Shown piece after piece: positions 26,878 through 35,472 of a stretch of 64,000 bases of DNA. How positions within the stretch are numbered: position 1 is the stretch's first letter; each line of letters opens with the position of its first letter. Origin of the DNA: Natronosalvus rutilus (GTDB lineage: Archaea > Halobacteriota > Halobacteria > Halobacteriales > Natrialbaceae); NCBI RefSeq assembly GCF_024204665.1, contig NZ_CP100355.1, positions 1,155,451-1,219,450 of the forward strand, given 5' to 3'. A program made the translations under genes and the position numbers. Below the pieces are notes generated by a model, which was not told where the DNA came from, searched no databases, and saw only the letters and a list, made by a program, of their open reading frames with translations.

Positions 26878-27977
26878 GCTTCCGAAACCTCCGTTTCGGA
26901 CTCGAGTGCCTCCTCGAACCGCGTTTTATCGGCGTCATCATAGACCAGATGACAGGCTGCCTTTCGGTTGACCCCGGTCTGGACGTCGAGCAGCGGCGGA
27001 TCGATATGGTCACAGATCACTTCACGTTCTGGACACCGGTCTTTGAACCTACAGCCCGAGGGGAGGTTGATCGGATCTGGAATCGACCCGCTCAGCTCGA
27101 CGTGGTCCCGGTCGGCAAACGGATCCGGTTCCGGTGAGGCAGCGAGTAACGCCTTCGAATACGGGTGTAATGGCTGCTCGATCAGTGATTCGGTCTCCCC
27201 TAACTCGATGAGCCGTCCGAGATACATGATCCCGACTCGGTCACACACCTGCCGGAGCAAGGAGAGGTCGTGACTGATAAACAGCATCGTGATCCCCAGT
27301 TCGTCGTTTAGCCGCTGGAGCAAATTGAGGACGCCCGCCCGAATACTCACGTCGAGCATCGAAACCGGCTCGTCTGCGAGCAGGAAATCCGGTTCGAGCA
27401 CGAGCGCGCGAGCGATCGAGACGCGTTGTTTTTCACCGCCACTCAACTGGTGTGGGTATTTGTCGATATACGATTCTGCTGGCCGTAACTCCGCACGTTC
27501 GAGTGCCTCGGTCACTCGATGGTACCGCTCCTCCTCGTCGCCAATTCCGTGAACTTTCAGCGGTTCACGTACCGTTTTCTCGACGGTAAGACGCGGGTTG
27601 AGGCTTTCGAAGGGATCCTGGAAGATGATCTGGACGTTCCGGCGGAACGCTTTCAACTCGGCTCCATCGATACCGGTAGCGTCCTCGCCCCTGTAGCGTA
27701 TCGTTCCACCGGTGGGATCTTGCAATCGGATAAGCGTCTTCCCGAACGTCGTCTTTCCACATCCGGATTCACCCGCCAGTCCAACGATCTCTCCCTCGCG
27801 AATCTGGAGGTCGATCCCATCGACCGCGCGGACCTGATCCGGTTCCTTCCCTCTGAGCATATCTAACAGGCCCTGATTGACGGGGAAATGTTTCTCGAGG
27901 GACTCACACTCCATGACGACACCCGGCGTTTCTGTTGTCGAAGCCATCTGTGTTGTACTCGCGTTCGTGTTACTCAT
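26874..27977 (-). CDS. peptide-type ABC importer ATPase (OppF/DppF-like)
   Basis: A 367-residue ATPase. Seen: Walker A GESGCGKTTFG, Q-loop region IIFQDPFESLNPRL, signature LSGGEKQRVSIARAL, Walker B LLADEPVSMLD, and the C-terminal oligopeptide-transporter domain with CRFKDRCPERE-type cysteines (candidate Fe-S/metal site) and 'ACHLVY'. The start at 27977 (MSNTN) overlaps the upstream ATPase stop by eight bases; a longer GTG/ATG frame to 28061 runs far into that gene. Energises import with the second ATPase. Confidence 0.92.
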   Translation of the reverse strand: MSNTNASTTQMASTTETPGVVMECESLEKHFPVNQGLLDMLRGKEPDQVRAVDGIDLQIREGEIVGLAGESGCGKTTFGKTLIRLQDPTGGTIRYRGEDATGIDGAELKAFRRNVQIIFQDPFESLNPRLTVEKTVREPLKVHGIGDEEERYHRVTEALERAELRPAESYIDKYPHQLSGGEKQRVSIARALVLEPDFLLADEPVSMLDVSIRAGVLNLLQRLNDELGITMLFISHDLSLLRQVCDRVGIMYLGRLIELGETESLIEQPLHPYSKALLAASPEPDPFADRDHVELSGSIPDPINLPSGCRFKDRCPEREVICDHIDPPLLDVQTGVNRKAACHLVYDDADKTRFEEALESETEVSEA

Positions 27978-29082
27978 TTGTCTCACCCTCGCCCACCGCT
28001 GCGGCGTTGGTTTCTGTCGATTCCGCGTGCGGATCTTGTTTCTGCCACGTGTCACGTTCACGAGCCTGTTCGCGCATCATTTCGGCGTCTTCGTGGCGGT
28101 AGCACGCAGAATAATGATCGTCGTTCACTTCCGTGAGCGGAGGATGAGCATCCAGACAGCCCGGTTCCGCGAACGGACATCGGTCGTAGAACCGACAGCC
28201 TGAGGGAAGATTGGTGATCGGGGGTGGGCTTCCTGGGATGCTTATCAGGTCCTGTTTCTCCCCTTTGAGGGTCGGAAATGCGTTCTGCAAACCCAACGTA
28301 TACGGATTGTGTGACTCGGCGAAGATCGATTGGAGATTCCCCGACTCCATCATCTTTCCGCTGTACATCACGCCGAGTCGTTCACACGTTTCGGCGATGA
28401 CGCTGATATCGTGAGAGATCAAGACCATCGACACCCCCAGTTCGGACTGGAGCTCTTTTATCTGCCTGAGGATCTGATCCTGAACGATGACGTCGAGTGC
28501 CGTCGTCGGTTCGTCCGCGATGATGATGTCTGGCTCGAGCGCGAGCGCCATCGCGATGTATGCGCGCTGTTTCATCCCGCCGCTGTACTGGTGGGGGTAC
28601 TCGTCCATCCGCTGGGAATCCAGCCCGACTAACTCGAAGAGGTCGACGATTCGATCACGCGCCTCGGCAGTCGAGACATCCCGGTGCGTCTGTATCGCTT
28701 CGAGGATTTGATCGGAAATTCGATGGACTGGGTTCAACGCGTTCATCGCACCTTGGCTGATCACGGAGATGTGCTCCCAGCGAAGGGCGTCCATCTCCTC
28801 GCGTGTGAGGTCCGTGATATCGACGCCCTTGAAGCGTACGGCCCCTGATTCAATAGCGCCGTTTCGTGGCAAGAGGTTGAGGACGGCCTTGGCCACGGTA
28901 CTCTTTCCACAGCCGCTCTCGCCAACCAGGCCGAATATTTCGTCGTCCTGTACGGCGAAGCTCACGTCGTCGACTGCGGTCACTTTCCCGTACTCGCGCG
29001 TGTTGTAACTCACCTCGAGCTGTGAGACCTCGAGGACCGGTGCGCTCTCGTCGAAATCCAGTGAAGTGTGTGTCTCAGTCAT
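27970..29082 (-). CDS. peptide-type ABC importer ATPase (OppD/DppD-like)
   Basis: A 370-residue ATPase. Seen: Walker A GESGCGKSTVAKAVL, signature YSGGMKQRAYIAMAL, Walker B IIADEPTTALDV, switch His in LISHDISVI, and C-terminal CRFYDRCPFAEPGC followed by ACYRHED, the cysteine-bearing oligopeptide domain. Three bases separate its start from the upstream permease stop, so translation is coupled. Partner of the OppF-like protein in a heterodimeric motor. Confidence 0.92.
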   Translation of the reverse strand: MTETHTSLDFDESAPVLEVSQLEVSYNTREYGKVTAVDDVSFAVQDDEIFGLVGESGCGKSTVAKAVLNLLPRNGAIESGAVRFKGVDITDLTREEMDALRWEHISVISQGAMNALNPVHRISDQILEAIQTHRDVSTAEARDRIVDLFELVGLDSQRMDEYPHQYSGGMKQRAYIAMALALEPDIIIADEPTTALDVIVQDQILRQIKELQSELGVSMVLISHDISVIAETCERLGVMYSGKMMESGNLQSIFAESHNPYTLGLQNAFPTLKGEKQDLISIPGSPPPITNLPSGCRFYDRCPFAEPGCLDAHPPLTEVNDDHYSACYRHEDAEMMREQARERDTWQKQDPHAESTETNAAAVGEGETNE

Positions 29083-29085
29083 CGG

Positions 29086-30012
29086 TTAAGGTTCTCGGAG
29101 TTGTGGGTTGACGATCTCTTCATAGCCTCGTCCAGCGAGGTATGCGCCCATTACGACGAGCGTGATCGAAAGCCCCGGTGGGAGGAGCCACCACCAGGCT
29201 TCGAGCGATTGCGTGTGATAGACCTGGTTGAGCATCACCCCCCAGGAGGCGACGCTTGGATCGCCGAACCCGAGGAACGAAATACTGGCCTCGGCCGTGA
29301 TCGAATAGCCGACCGCGATCGCCGCATACAGCGCCGATATCGGCAACACGTTCGGAAGAACGTGTACGAACATGACTCGACGATGACTCGCACCGCTCGC
29401 CTGTGCTGCCTCGATGTACGGCCGTTCCTTGATCGATAAGACTTCCGACCGAACGACACGAGCGGTCGACAGCCAGTACAGGAGCGCGATACCGAAAATG
29501 ATGTTCCAGATGCTCGGCGTGAAGATGAGCGTGATCACGATCACGAACGGCACGAACGGCAGTCCGTAGAGGATGTCCACAAAGCGCATGAGTCCCTCGT
29601 CGACCGCCCCTCCGTAGTACCCGGCAACGACGCCAACGGCTGTGCCGATGACGGCAACCATAAACGCACCGAGTAATCCGACGAACAGGGCGATCCGAGA
29701 GCCCATAATCACCTGGGACAACACGTCGTATCCCGACTCGGTCGTCCCAAGCGGGTGTGCGAGTGACGGTGGCTCGAGGCTCATCCAGGACCCATCAGCT
29801 GCATAGTGGCGCTCTTGTGGGCCATACGGGGCGAGGATCGGCGCGAAGATGGCGACGAACGTATAGAAGAGCAGGATCGCAACCCCGGCGAGAGCCATCC
29901 GTGACTGGATGAACACCCGGCCCTGCTCTTTGAGGATCTGACGGACGCTTTGAACGTACTTCTCCACCCTGCTCGATCCCGACTGGCCGGTTGTGTATTC
30001 TTTCGTTGTCAT
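29086..30012 (-). CDS. peptide-type ABC importer permease (OppC/DppC-like)
   Basis: A 308-residue membrane protein with six helices. Seen: an N-terminal cytoplasmic segment, helix AGVAILLFYTFVAIFAPILAPYG, periplasmic-side loop with HPLGTTESGYDVLSQVIMGSR (the OppC 'HxLGTDxxGxDxxSR' motif), and the EAA loop EAAQASGASHRRVMFVHVLPN that docks on the ATPases. Start ATG at 30012 (MTTKEY) leaves four bases to the preceding stop; an ATG at 30030 would overlap it by 14 bases. Confidence 0.9.
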   Translation of the reverse strand: MTTKEYTTGQSGSSRVEKYVQSVRQILKEQGRVFIQSRMALAGVAILLFYTFVAIFAPILAPYGPQERHYAADGSWMSLEPPSLAHPLGTTESGYDVLSQVIMGSRIALFVGLLGAFMVAVIGTAVGVVAGYYGGAVDEGLMRFVDILYGLPFVPFVIVITLIFTPSIWNIIFGIALLYWLSTARVVRSEVLSIKERPYIEAAQASGASHRRVMFVHVLPNVLPISALYAAIAVGYSITAEASISFLGFGDPSVASWGVMLNQVYHTQSLEAWWWLLPPGLSITLVVMGAYLAGRGYEEIVNPQLREP

Positions 30013-30016
30013 GGTA

Positions 30017-31000
30017 TTACTCTTGATCAAGTTCGACTCTCGGATCGAGGTATGTGTAGGCGAGGTCGGCCATGAAGTTCATCGAAATGACCATCGCCGA
30101 GAGCAGGATAAACGTCCCCTGTGCGAGCGGATAATCATTTCGCAGCGAAGCATCGACCATCTCCCTTCCGAGTCCTGGCCATGAGAAGACAGTTTCGATG
30201 AGCACCTGGCCGCCAATTGCAAACCCGAATTCGATGCCCAACGCCGTCACGATCGGCAGAATCGCGTTTCGCGCTGCATGGCTCAGCATCACTCGACGCT
30301 CTGCAACACCTTTGGCTCGTGCTGTGAAAATGTACGTTTCGGTCAACACCTCGAGCATGTTCGACCGCATCAACAAAATCGGAAACCCGACGTAGAAGAT
30401 GGCGATACTCAGCACCGGCAACACGAGGTGATGCAGGAAGTCGACGCTCAAGAACTTTCCTAACTGTGTCGAATAGTCGGCATCGATGCCTCGGACCCCG
30501 CCGAGGGGGAACAGTTCCAGCTGAAATGCGAAAATGTACAGCAGGAGGATCCCCGTCCAGAACGCGGGCATGGACCGGAAAAAGAGGACCGCAACCATCC
30601 CCTTCCGTTCCATCGACGACCCACGGATCCAGGCGAGTTGGGCGCCGATATACGTGCCCACAGTATACGCGAGGAGAATCGCGGTCATCATCAAGATGAT
30701 CGTATTGTAAAACCGATCGCCGATGATGTCGATGACGGGCCGATTATAGTAGAACGAGTGGCCCAAATCCCCCTGGAAAACGTTTGTGATATACAGAACG
30801 TACTGTTTCCACAGGGGTTCATTTAGGCCGTAAGATTCGATGACTCGTTCCTGGACGTCTTGGGGGACGCCGGTTGCGACGAGGTGGGCTGTGGGGCCAC
30901 CTGGGACCTGTCTAAAGAGAAAAAACAGGATGGTTACTACGATGAAAAACGACACACCCATCAATGCTAATCGCCGAGCCAAATATTTCCGATTTATCAT
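30017..31000 (-). CDS. peptide-type ABC importer permease (OppB/DppB-like)
   Basis: A 327-residue membrane protein. Seen: first helix LALMGVSFFIVVTILFFLFRQVPGG, the OppB motif 'GLNEPLWKQYVLYI', then GDLGHSFYY, and EAA loop TARAKGVAERRVMLSHAARNA. It pairs with the OppC-like subunit to form the channel. The gene follows the binding-protein gene by about 70 bases, a gap that could hold a processing or internal promoter site; none is obvious. Confidence 0.9.
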   Translation of the reverse strand: MINRKYLARRLALMGVSFFIVVTILFFLFRQVPGGPTAHLVATGVPQDVQERVIESYGLNEPLWKQYVLYITNVFQGDLGHSFYYNRPVIDIIGDRFYNTIILMMTAILLAYTVGTYIGAQLAWIRGSSMERKGMVAVLFFRSMPAFWTGILLLYIFAFQLELFPLGGVRGIDADYSTQLGKFLSVDFLHHLVLPVLSIAIFYVGFPILLMRSNMLEVLTETYIFTARAKGVAERRVMLSHAARNAILPIVTALGIEFGFAIGGQVLIETVFSWPGLGREMVDASLRNDYPLAQGTFILLSAMVISMNFMADLAYTYLDPRVELDQE

Positions 31001-31068
31001 GTTTATTCCTGCTTATAGGTGATGGTGTTGCTATTCACAAATATAATTACCTGATCCGGAGACGCCGG

Positions 31069-32790
31069 TTAGTTGACGGTTTCGCCCTCTGGAAGGTGGA
31101 GGTGGCCGCTTTCATCCCATCGGTATCCGGCGTCTGTGAGGAGTTCGACCGCGGCCTCGGGCCCACCCTCGAAAACTGGTGTATCTGGGTTGTGCCAGAA
31201 CTCGAGTGACGGGCTAATCGGCGAATAGGCAGGGTCCGCGATGTCGTCGAAGATTTCGCTGATGATCTCCTGTTGGGTAGCCATGACGACGGTGTTGACT
31301 GCTTGACGGACGGCGACGTCGTCCAACGGCTTGCGTTCACATTGTGACCACATCGCCATTCGCGTGTCAGTCAGGTGTTTGACCATCGAGATGTGCTCGT
31401 TCTCTTCGGCGAGTTCGTTCAGGTCGGATGGGCTACCGAACCACGTCTCGAACGTGTCATACTCCCCGCTTTCGAGGGCGTTAATCTCTGCGTCACGCGA
31501 GGCGAGGTTACGCTCGATTCGTTTATCGATGTTGGGGGCGGCAAATGGGTGGTCCTCGAAGGCGTCGAACTCGAGTCGCTCGCCTTGCTCCCAGCGCCCT
31601 TTGATGAACGGGCCGGATGCGACGAGATCACGGTCGATAAACGAGATCTCCCACGGCGTGTCTTCGTTCCCCGTGTCGGCCATGATCTCTTCCCAGTAGT
31701 GTTTGGGGAGAATTGGAACGCGACCGAGCGTACTCGTGATAAACGGCGCATACGGCTCACCGAGTACGAAGCGCACTTCGTAGTCGCCGCGTTGCTCGAC
31801 CGTGTCGACGACGGTGTTGACGATGTTCGTATAGATTGGCGGTTCGGTCTCGAGGATGAGATCGAACGTGAAGACGACGTCTTCAGCCGTGATCGACTCG
31901 CCGTCGTGAGCGACCAGGTCAGATCTGAGTTGGACGTCGATCGTCGTCTCGTCCACCCAGTCGTGACCTTCAGCGGCCCACGGCTGCGGGTTCATCTCTG
32001 GATCCGTCTGGTAGAGGTAGTCATGCGTGAGCTCGACGCCCCAGACGTTACGCAGCGCTTCGACAGTGTTCTGATGGAGGGGATTCAGTGAGTCGGTCGG
32101 ATCGAAATTGTTCGTGACGATCGTCCGGCCCTCGTCGTTGAGCGGCTCCATGGACACGAGGTTCCAGATGTTCCGAATGCCCATGAAATTGAGCACGACC
32201 GAATCCTCGTCGATCCGCTCGTTGTTGATCGCGTGTGTCCGATAGTTGTACACGATCTGGCTTTCGGGACGTTCTTCGCCGAGGATGCGCTGGGCTTCAT
32301 ACACCAGTTCTTGGCGCTCGTCCGGATCCGTCGCTCTTCGCTGTTCACGGGCGATTTCGTCGTACTCCTCGTTCGAGTATCGCCAGTAATTCGATCCGGC
32401 GTCCGTGGTGAACGTGTCCATCAGCTGGCTGTCTGGATCGCCGTCTCCAGACGACCAGTTGCTCGACCAGAACCCAAAGCGCCCTTCCGTCTGGTACTCC
32501 GGCCAGGCAGAGAGTTCGAGCCCTTTCGGCTCGACCGGCAGTCCGAGGTGTTCGGTCAGGCGTTGGTCGACCAGTTGTACGGCATGGAACCGCTCCGACC
32601 AGTATGCTTCGGTCGTGGTATAGTGGGTCATCTCCTCGACGCGGGCCTCCGACGGGAGATCTGCCGTCGCTTCCCTGTTTCCGAGGTCTGTATCTTCTCC
32701 ACCACTGAAACATCCTGCGAGTGAAACCACACCGAGCGATGCGCCTGCCCCTCCGATCTGTTCGAGTAGTTTTCGCCTACTGGTAGCCAT
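31069..32790 (-). CDS. substrate-binding lipoprotein of a peptide-type ABC importer (SBP_bac_5)
   Basis: A 573-residue lipoprotein. Seen: twin-arginine signal TSRRKLLEQIGGAG, lipobox SLAGC (Cys27), and the family-5 solute-binding fold with DPDSQLMDTF and later 'FTFDLILET' and 'YAPFITSTLGRVPILPKHYW' (typical SBP_bac_5 blocks). Inferred: exported by Tat, anchored outside the cell, it collects the ligand, probably an oligopeptide or acylated amino compound, for the permeases. First gene of the six-gene operon. Confidence 0.9.
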   Translation of the reverse strand: MATSRRKLLEQIGGAGASLGVVSLAGCFSGGEDTDLGNREATADLPSEARVEEMTHYTTTEAYWSERFHAVQLVDQRLTEHLGLPVEPKGLELSAWPEYQTEGRFGFWSSNWSSGDGDPDSQLMDTFTTDAGSNYWRYSNEEYDEIAREQRRATDPDERQELVYEAQRILGEERPESQIVYNYRTHAINNERIDEDSVVLNFMGIRNIWNLVSMEPLNDEGRTIVTNNFDPTDSLNPLHQNTVEALRNVWGVELTHDYLYQTDPEMNPQPWAAEGHDWVDETTIDVQLRSDLVAHDGESITAEDVVFTFDLILETEPPIYTNIVNTVVDTVEQRGDYEVRFVLGEPYAPFITSTLGRVPILPKHYWEEIMADTGNEDTPWEISFIDRDLVASGPFIKGRWEQGERLEFDAFEDHPFAAPNIDKRIERNLASRDAEINALESGEYDTFETWFGSPSDLNELAEENEHISMVKHLTDTRMAMWSQCERKPLDDVAVRQAVNTVVMATQQEIISEIFDDIADPAYSPISPSLEFWHNPDTPVFEGGPEAAVELLTDAGYRWDESGHLHLPEGETVN

Positions 32791-32824
32791 GTGACTGCCT
32801 CACAACATCAGTGTCAACTCCACC

Positions 32825-32836
32825 CACTTATAGGTT
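32825..32836 (-). promoter_or_regulatory. TATA box of the ABC importer operon
   Basis: Read on the minus strand, CCTATAAGTGGG lies about 40 bases upstream of the ATG at 32790, in the spacing expected for an archaeal promoter with a short leader. Confidence 0.5.
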
Positions 32837-32995
32837 TCTTCTCCCGCAGATACTGATCTCTGGCCGAACAGACGATGAACTGGTTCCTCGCCTGTTGTGG
32901 GGGGATGAGTCCGCTCGTTACGCGGCCCCGAGAGCCGTCGGTAGTAACTACTATAATCCTGCACCGGCCAGATACGACATCCACGTGCCACACCG

Positions 32996-33514
32996 ATGAC
33001 TACCCTCGTCGAAACGGCGGACCTCGTGAACCGACTCGCAGCACTCGACGAGAAACGTCGCCAGACCGTTGAGCGCGAGATCGAGGCGTTCGAGGACTCG
33101 GAACCGAACTCCAACCCCTTCGCCGAGACTAGAACGATCCTCGAGCAACAATCGGCTGCACTCGAACGCTTGGAGTCTCTCCTCGAGTCGGAGGAATCCG
33201 AACTCGAGGAGCTTCAACAGGCGACTGACCATTTGTCCGTCGATCAGGCAGTTCGCCACCGTGACCAGGCACTTGCCAAACTAGAGCGGCGTATCGATCT
33301 CCTCCAGTCGTTTAGACTACATATGTCACAGGCGATCTCCACTGTGGAATCGAACCTGGTCGCTATCGAACGCGGTGACCTCCCGTCGGACGGATCGACC
33401 GGTGACGAGATCGCGTTTCACCTCCAACAGGCCCACGCCGTGCTTGAGGAACACAACGAGATGATCGATGGGTTGCGTCGAAATCTGACGATCCTCAATG
33501 CCTACTTAGTGTGA
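32996..33514 (+). CDS. coiled-coil cytoplasmic protein, unknown function
   Basis: A 172-residue protein, nearly all helix. Seen: heptad-rich segments at about residues 40-75 (QQSAALERLESLLESEESELEE) and 80-110, no membrane helix, no signal peptide, no cysteines. Acidic as expected for a haloarchaeal cytoplasmic protein. Divergent from the ABC operon, with ~205 bases between the starts. The TnpB element's hairpin end begins within a few bases of its stop codon. No family recognised. Confidence 0.72.
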   Translation: MTTLVETADLVNRLAALDEKRRQTVEREIEAFEDSEPNSNPFAETRTILEQQSAALERLESLLESEESELEELQQATDHLSVDQAVRHRDQALAKLERRIDLLQSFRLHMSQAISTVESNLVAIERGDLPSDGSTGDEIAFHLQQAHAVLEEHNEMIDGLRRNLTILNAYLV

Positions 33515-34945
33515 ACTACCCCTGCCTACTCGCCGCCTTCGGCGGCTCCTTGAGGCAGGGGCTTCCCGTTTCTACGACGCGACTTGCAGACACGGAAACC
33601 GAGTCCACAGCGGTCGCAGTCTCCACAGGCGTTGCTTTGGAGTGAACCACTCCTAGTTTCTCTAGACCACGTGATTTCACGTTTAACGCTGCATTCCAAT
33701 CCCTATCCAACTCGAACCCGCATGACGGACACGAGTGTGCTCGAACCCATACTGGCTTCTCGGTCTCCACACCACACGACGCACACTCTTTCGTCGTTCC
33801 ACGAGGGTTTACCTCAACGTAGTGGGTGCCGTGCTTGTCACAGTGGTGTTCGAGAATTGCACGGAAATCACTCCAGCCAACTTCGGCCTTGTTCCGTGCG
33901 TTGCCATCGGCTTCGAGCATCGACGTCACATCGAGATTCTCGACGAACACGGCGTTGTATTCCGTCGCGTAGAAATGCGCGAGCTTGTGCTTGTAATCGC
34001 GCTTCTTATTCGACATTCTCGCGTGAACCTTCGCGACTCGACGTCGCTGGTTCTCCCAGTTGTTCGACTCGTACTGTTTGCGAGAGAGCGAGCGTTGCTC
34101 GCGTTCGAGTCGCTCTCGGTCGACGGATAACTCGAGCCGTTCGATGGACCGGCCGTCCGAGTCGTGGATGAAGTTGAGTACACCGAGGTCGATACCGACT
34201 GTATCTCTGGTGTCTATCTCGTCGAGCTCTGGTTTCGCTGGTTTGTCTGTACTGATGCAGAACGAGGCGTACCACGCTCCCGTGGGCTCTTTCTTCACCG
34301 TAACTTCCTTGATAGCGTCGTGTTCTGGAAGGTCACGGTGGATTCGGATAGGGATTTCCAGCGTGTCGCCGCGCACCTTTGTGAGTCGGAGTATCGCTCG
34401 GCCTCGTGGGCCACTCTTGGTGTCGAGTTCGAAGCCCGATTGCCGATACGTAAAACTCCTGTACTCTCGCGGTTTCTTCCAGTTTAACGAGCCAACATCG
34501 TACCCCTTGGCTTTCAGCTTACCGAGATTGGTGATGTTAGTTCGAATGCGCTCGACGGCTTTTTGCAACACAGTGGAGTAGACGTGTTTCAGGTCAGTCC
34601 ACTGTTGCTTGAGTTGGGGCAGCGTGTCGCGGACCCGCCAGACGCGTTGTCGAAGCGTGCCTTCGTCCTCTGGGATTTGGTTGAATTCGTGGAGCGCGTT
34701 GTTGTAGACTTGTCGCACGATGTCACGAGTCCAGTCGAGACTCTCCCGTTGCTCGGTCGTTGGGAAGAGACGGTATCGTGGACTGTACTCCATGCGACTT
34801 GCTCTCTGCTAGTGGTTGTGATGTGTTAGCTGTTCTGATTAGAATCGGTTGCGAGTCGTGCGGGCGCTGTATCCCCGCCCTACTTGCTCGGCTTCGCCTC
34901 GCTCCTTGAGGACGGGGGCTTAGCGCCCTCTTCTTCAGCTAAAGG
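33515..34945 (-). mobile_element. IS1341-type (TnpB-only) element of the IS200/IS605 family
   Basis: The 3' side ends in a nested hairpin (33519-33561): outer arms CCCCTGCCT and AGGCAGGGG, inner arms GCCGCC and GGCGGC. The 5' side ends in GTCGTGCGGGC ... CCCCGCCCTACTTGCTCGGC ... GAGGACGGGGGCTTAG ... TTCAGCTAAA at about 34850-34945. No TnpA. Related solo ends are at 1461-1555 and 19664-19749. The expected omega-RNA region is at the 3' end, about 33515-33620. Confidence 0.78.
33516..34793 (-). CDS. tnpB: TnpB-type RNA-guided nuclease
   Basis: A 425-residue protein. Seen: N-terminal MEYSPRYRLFPTTEQ (typical TnpB oligonucleotide-binding start), RuvC-I VGIDLGVLNF (Asp202), RuvC-II AVFVENLDV (Glu285), zinc ribbon with Cys337/340/355/358 (ECASCG ... 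SCPSCG), and RuvC-III FELDRDWNAAL (Asp363/365). All catalytic positions are present, in contrast to the TnpB at 23014. Known: TnpB cuts DNA at sites named by an RNA from the element's end and so keeps the element in the population. The stop is two bases from the coiled-coil gene's stop. Confidence 0.94.
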   Translation of the reverse strand: MEYSPRYRLFPTTEQRESLDWTRDIVRQVYNNALHEFNQIPEDEGTLRQRVWRVRDTLPQLKQQWTDLKHVYSTVLQKAVERIRTNITNLGKLKAKGYDVGSLNWKKPREYRSFTYRQSGFELDTKSGPRGRAILRLTKVRGDTLEIPIRIHRDLPEHDAIKEVTVKKEPTGAWYASFCISTDKPAKPELDEIDTRDTVGIDLGVLNFIHDSDGRSIERLELSVDRERLEREQRSLSRKQYESNNWENQRRRVAKVHARMSNKKRDYKHKLAHFYATEYNAVFVENLDVTSMLEADGNARNKAEVGWSDFRAILEHHCDKHGTHYVEVNPRGTTKECASCGVETEKPVWVRAHSCPSCGFELDRDWNAALNVKSRGLEKLGVVHSKATPVETATAVDSVSVSASRVVETGSPCLKEPPKAASRQG

Positions 34946-35017
34946 CCCCGTGAGCAACCGACAGCCAACGCCGGGTGCAAAGTACTAATATCGTCGCTCT
35001 CGCATCTCCACATCACT

Positions 35018-35320
35018 ATGACTGAATCGGACGGACGACCCGACTCGACCCGGGATCCCCCGGCGATGGACACACCTGGCGAGAGCGTCGTTGCGACGCC
35101 GCTCTCGGAGTCGAAACGGGCCATGCCACTGCGAGAGCGGGTTCGCCGCTCGCTGGGGCTCTCCCCGACGCAGTGGAATGTCGGAATCAGCGTGGGGCTC
35201 TGTTTGCCGTACCTCCTGTTTCTGTATCTGTTTTCGCTCCCGCATTCGTATGAACTGGAGGTCACGATGGGTGCGCTGGCGTACTCGTTGTTTGCGATGT
35301 ATCTCGCGTACAAGCTCTAG
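35018..35320 (+). CDS. small two-helix membrane protein
   Basis: A 100-residue protein. Seen: a ~45-residue polar N-terminus rich in Ser, Asp and Pro, then basic RERVRRSLGLSP followed by two close helices (VGISVGLCLPYLLFLYLFSL and VTMGALAYSLFAMYLAYKL). A TATA-like AGTACTAATA lies near 34981-34990. No known family; similar small membrane proteins are widespread in haloarchaea. Confidence 0.65.
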   Translation: MTESDGRPDSTRDPPAMDTPGESVVATPLSESKRAMPLRERVRRSLGLSPTQWNVGISVGLCLPYLLFLYLFSLPHSYELEVTMGALAYSLFAMYLAYKL

Positions 35321-35429
35321 ATTGGGGGACCAACGGCCTCCGTCGGTACCGTACGCGACTCGACCACAGAGATAGCGACTAGCCGCTGAACGATCATTCC
35401 TGTTCGGAGAGCGACTCCAGGTCACAACA

Positions 35430-35438
35430 AAGTATAAG
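35430..35438 (+). promoter_or_regulatory. TATA box of the AtuA-like gene
   Basis: AGTATAAGT at 35430-35438. The predicted transcription start (~35460) lies downstream of the ATG at 35449, which supports the start at 35473 for the AtuA-like protein. Confidence 0.55.
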
Positions 35439-35472
35439 TGCGGAGAGGATGCTTCTCCAGTTGGTTTACGAA

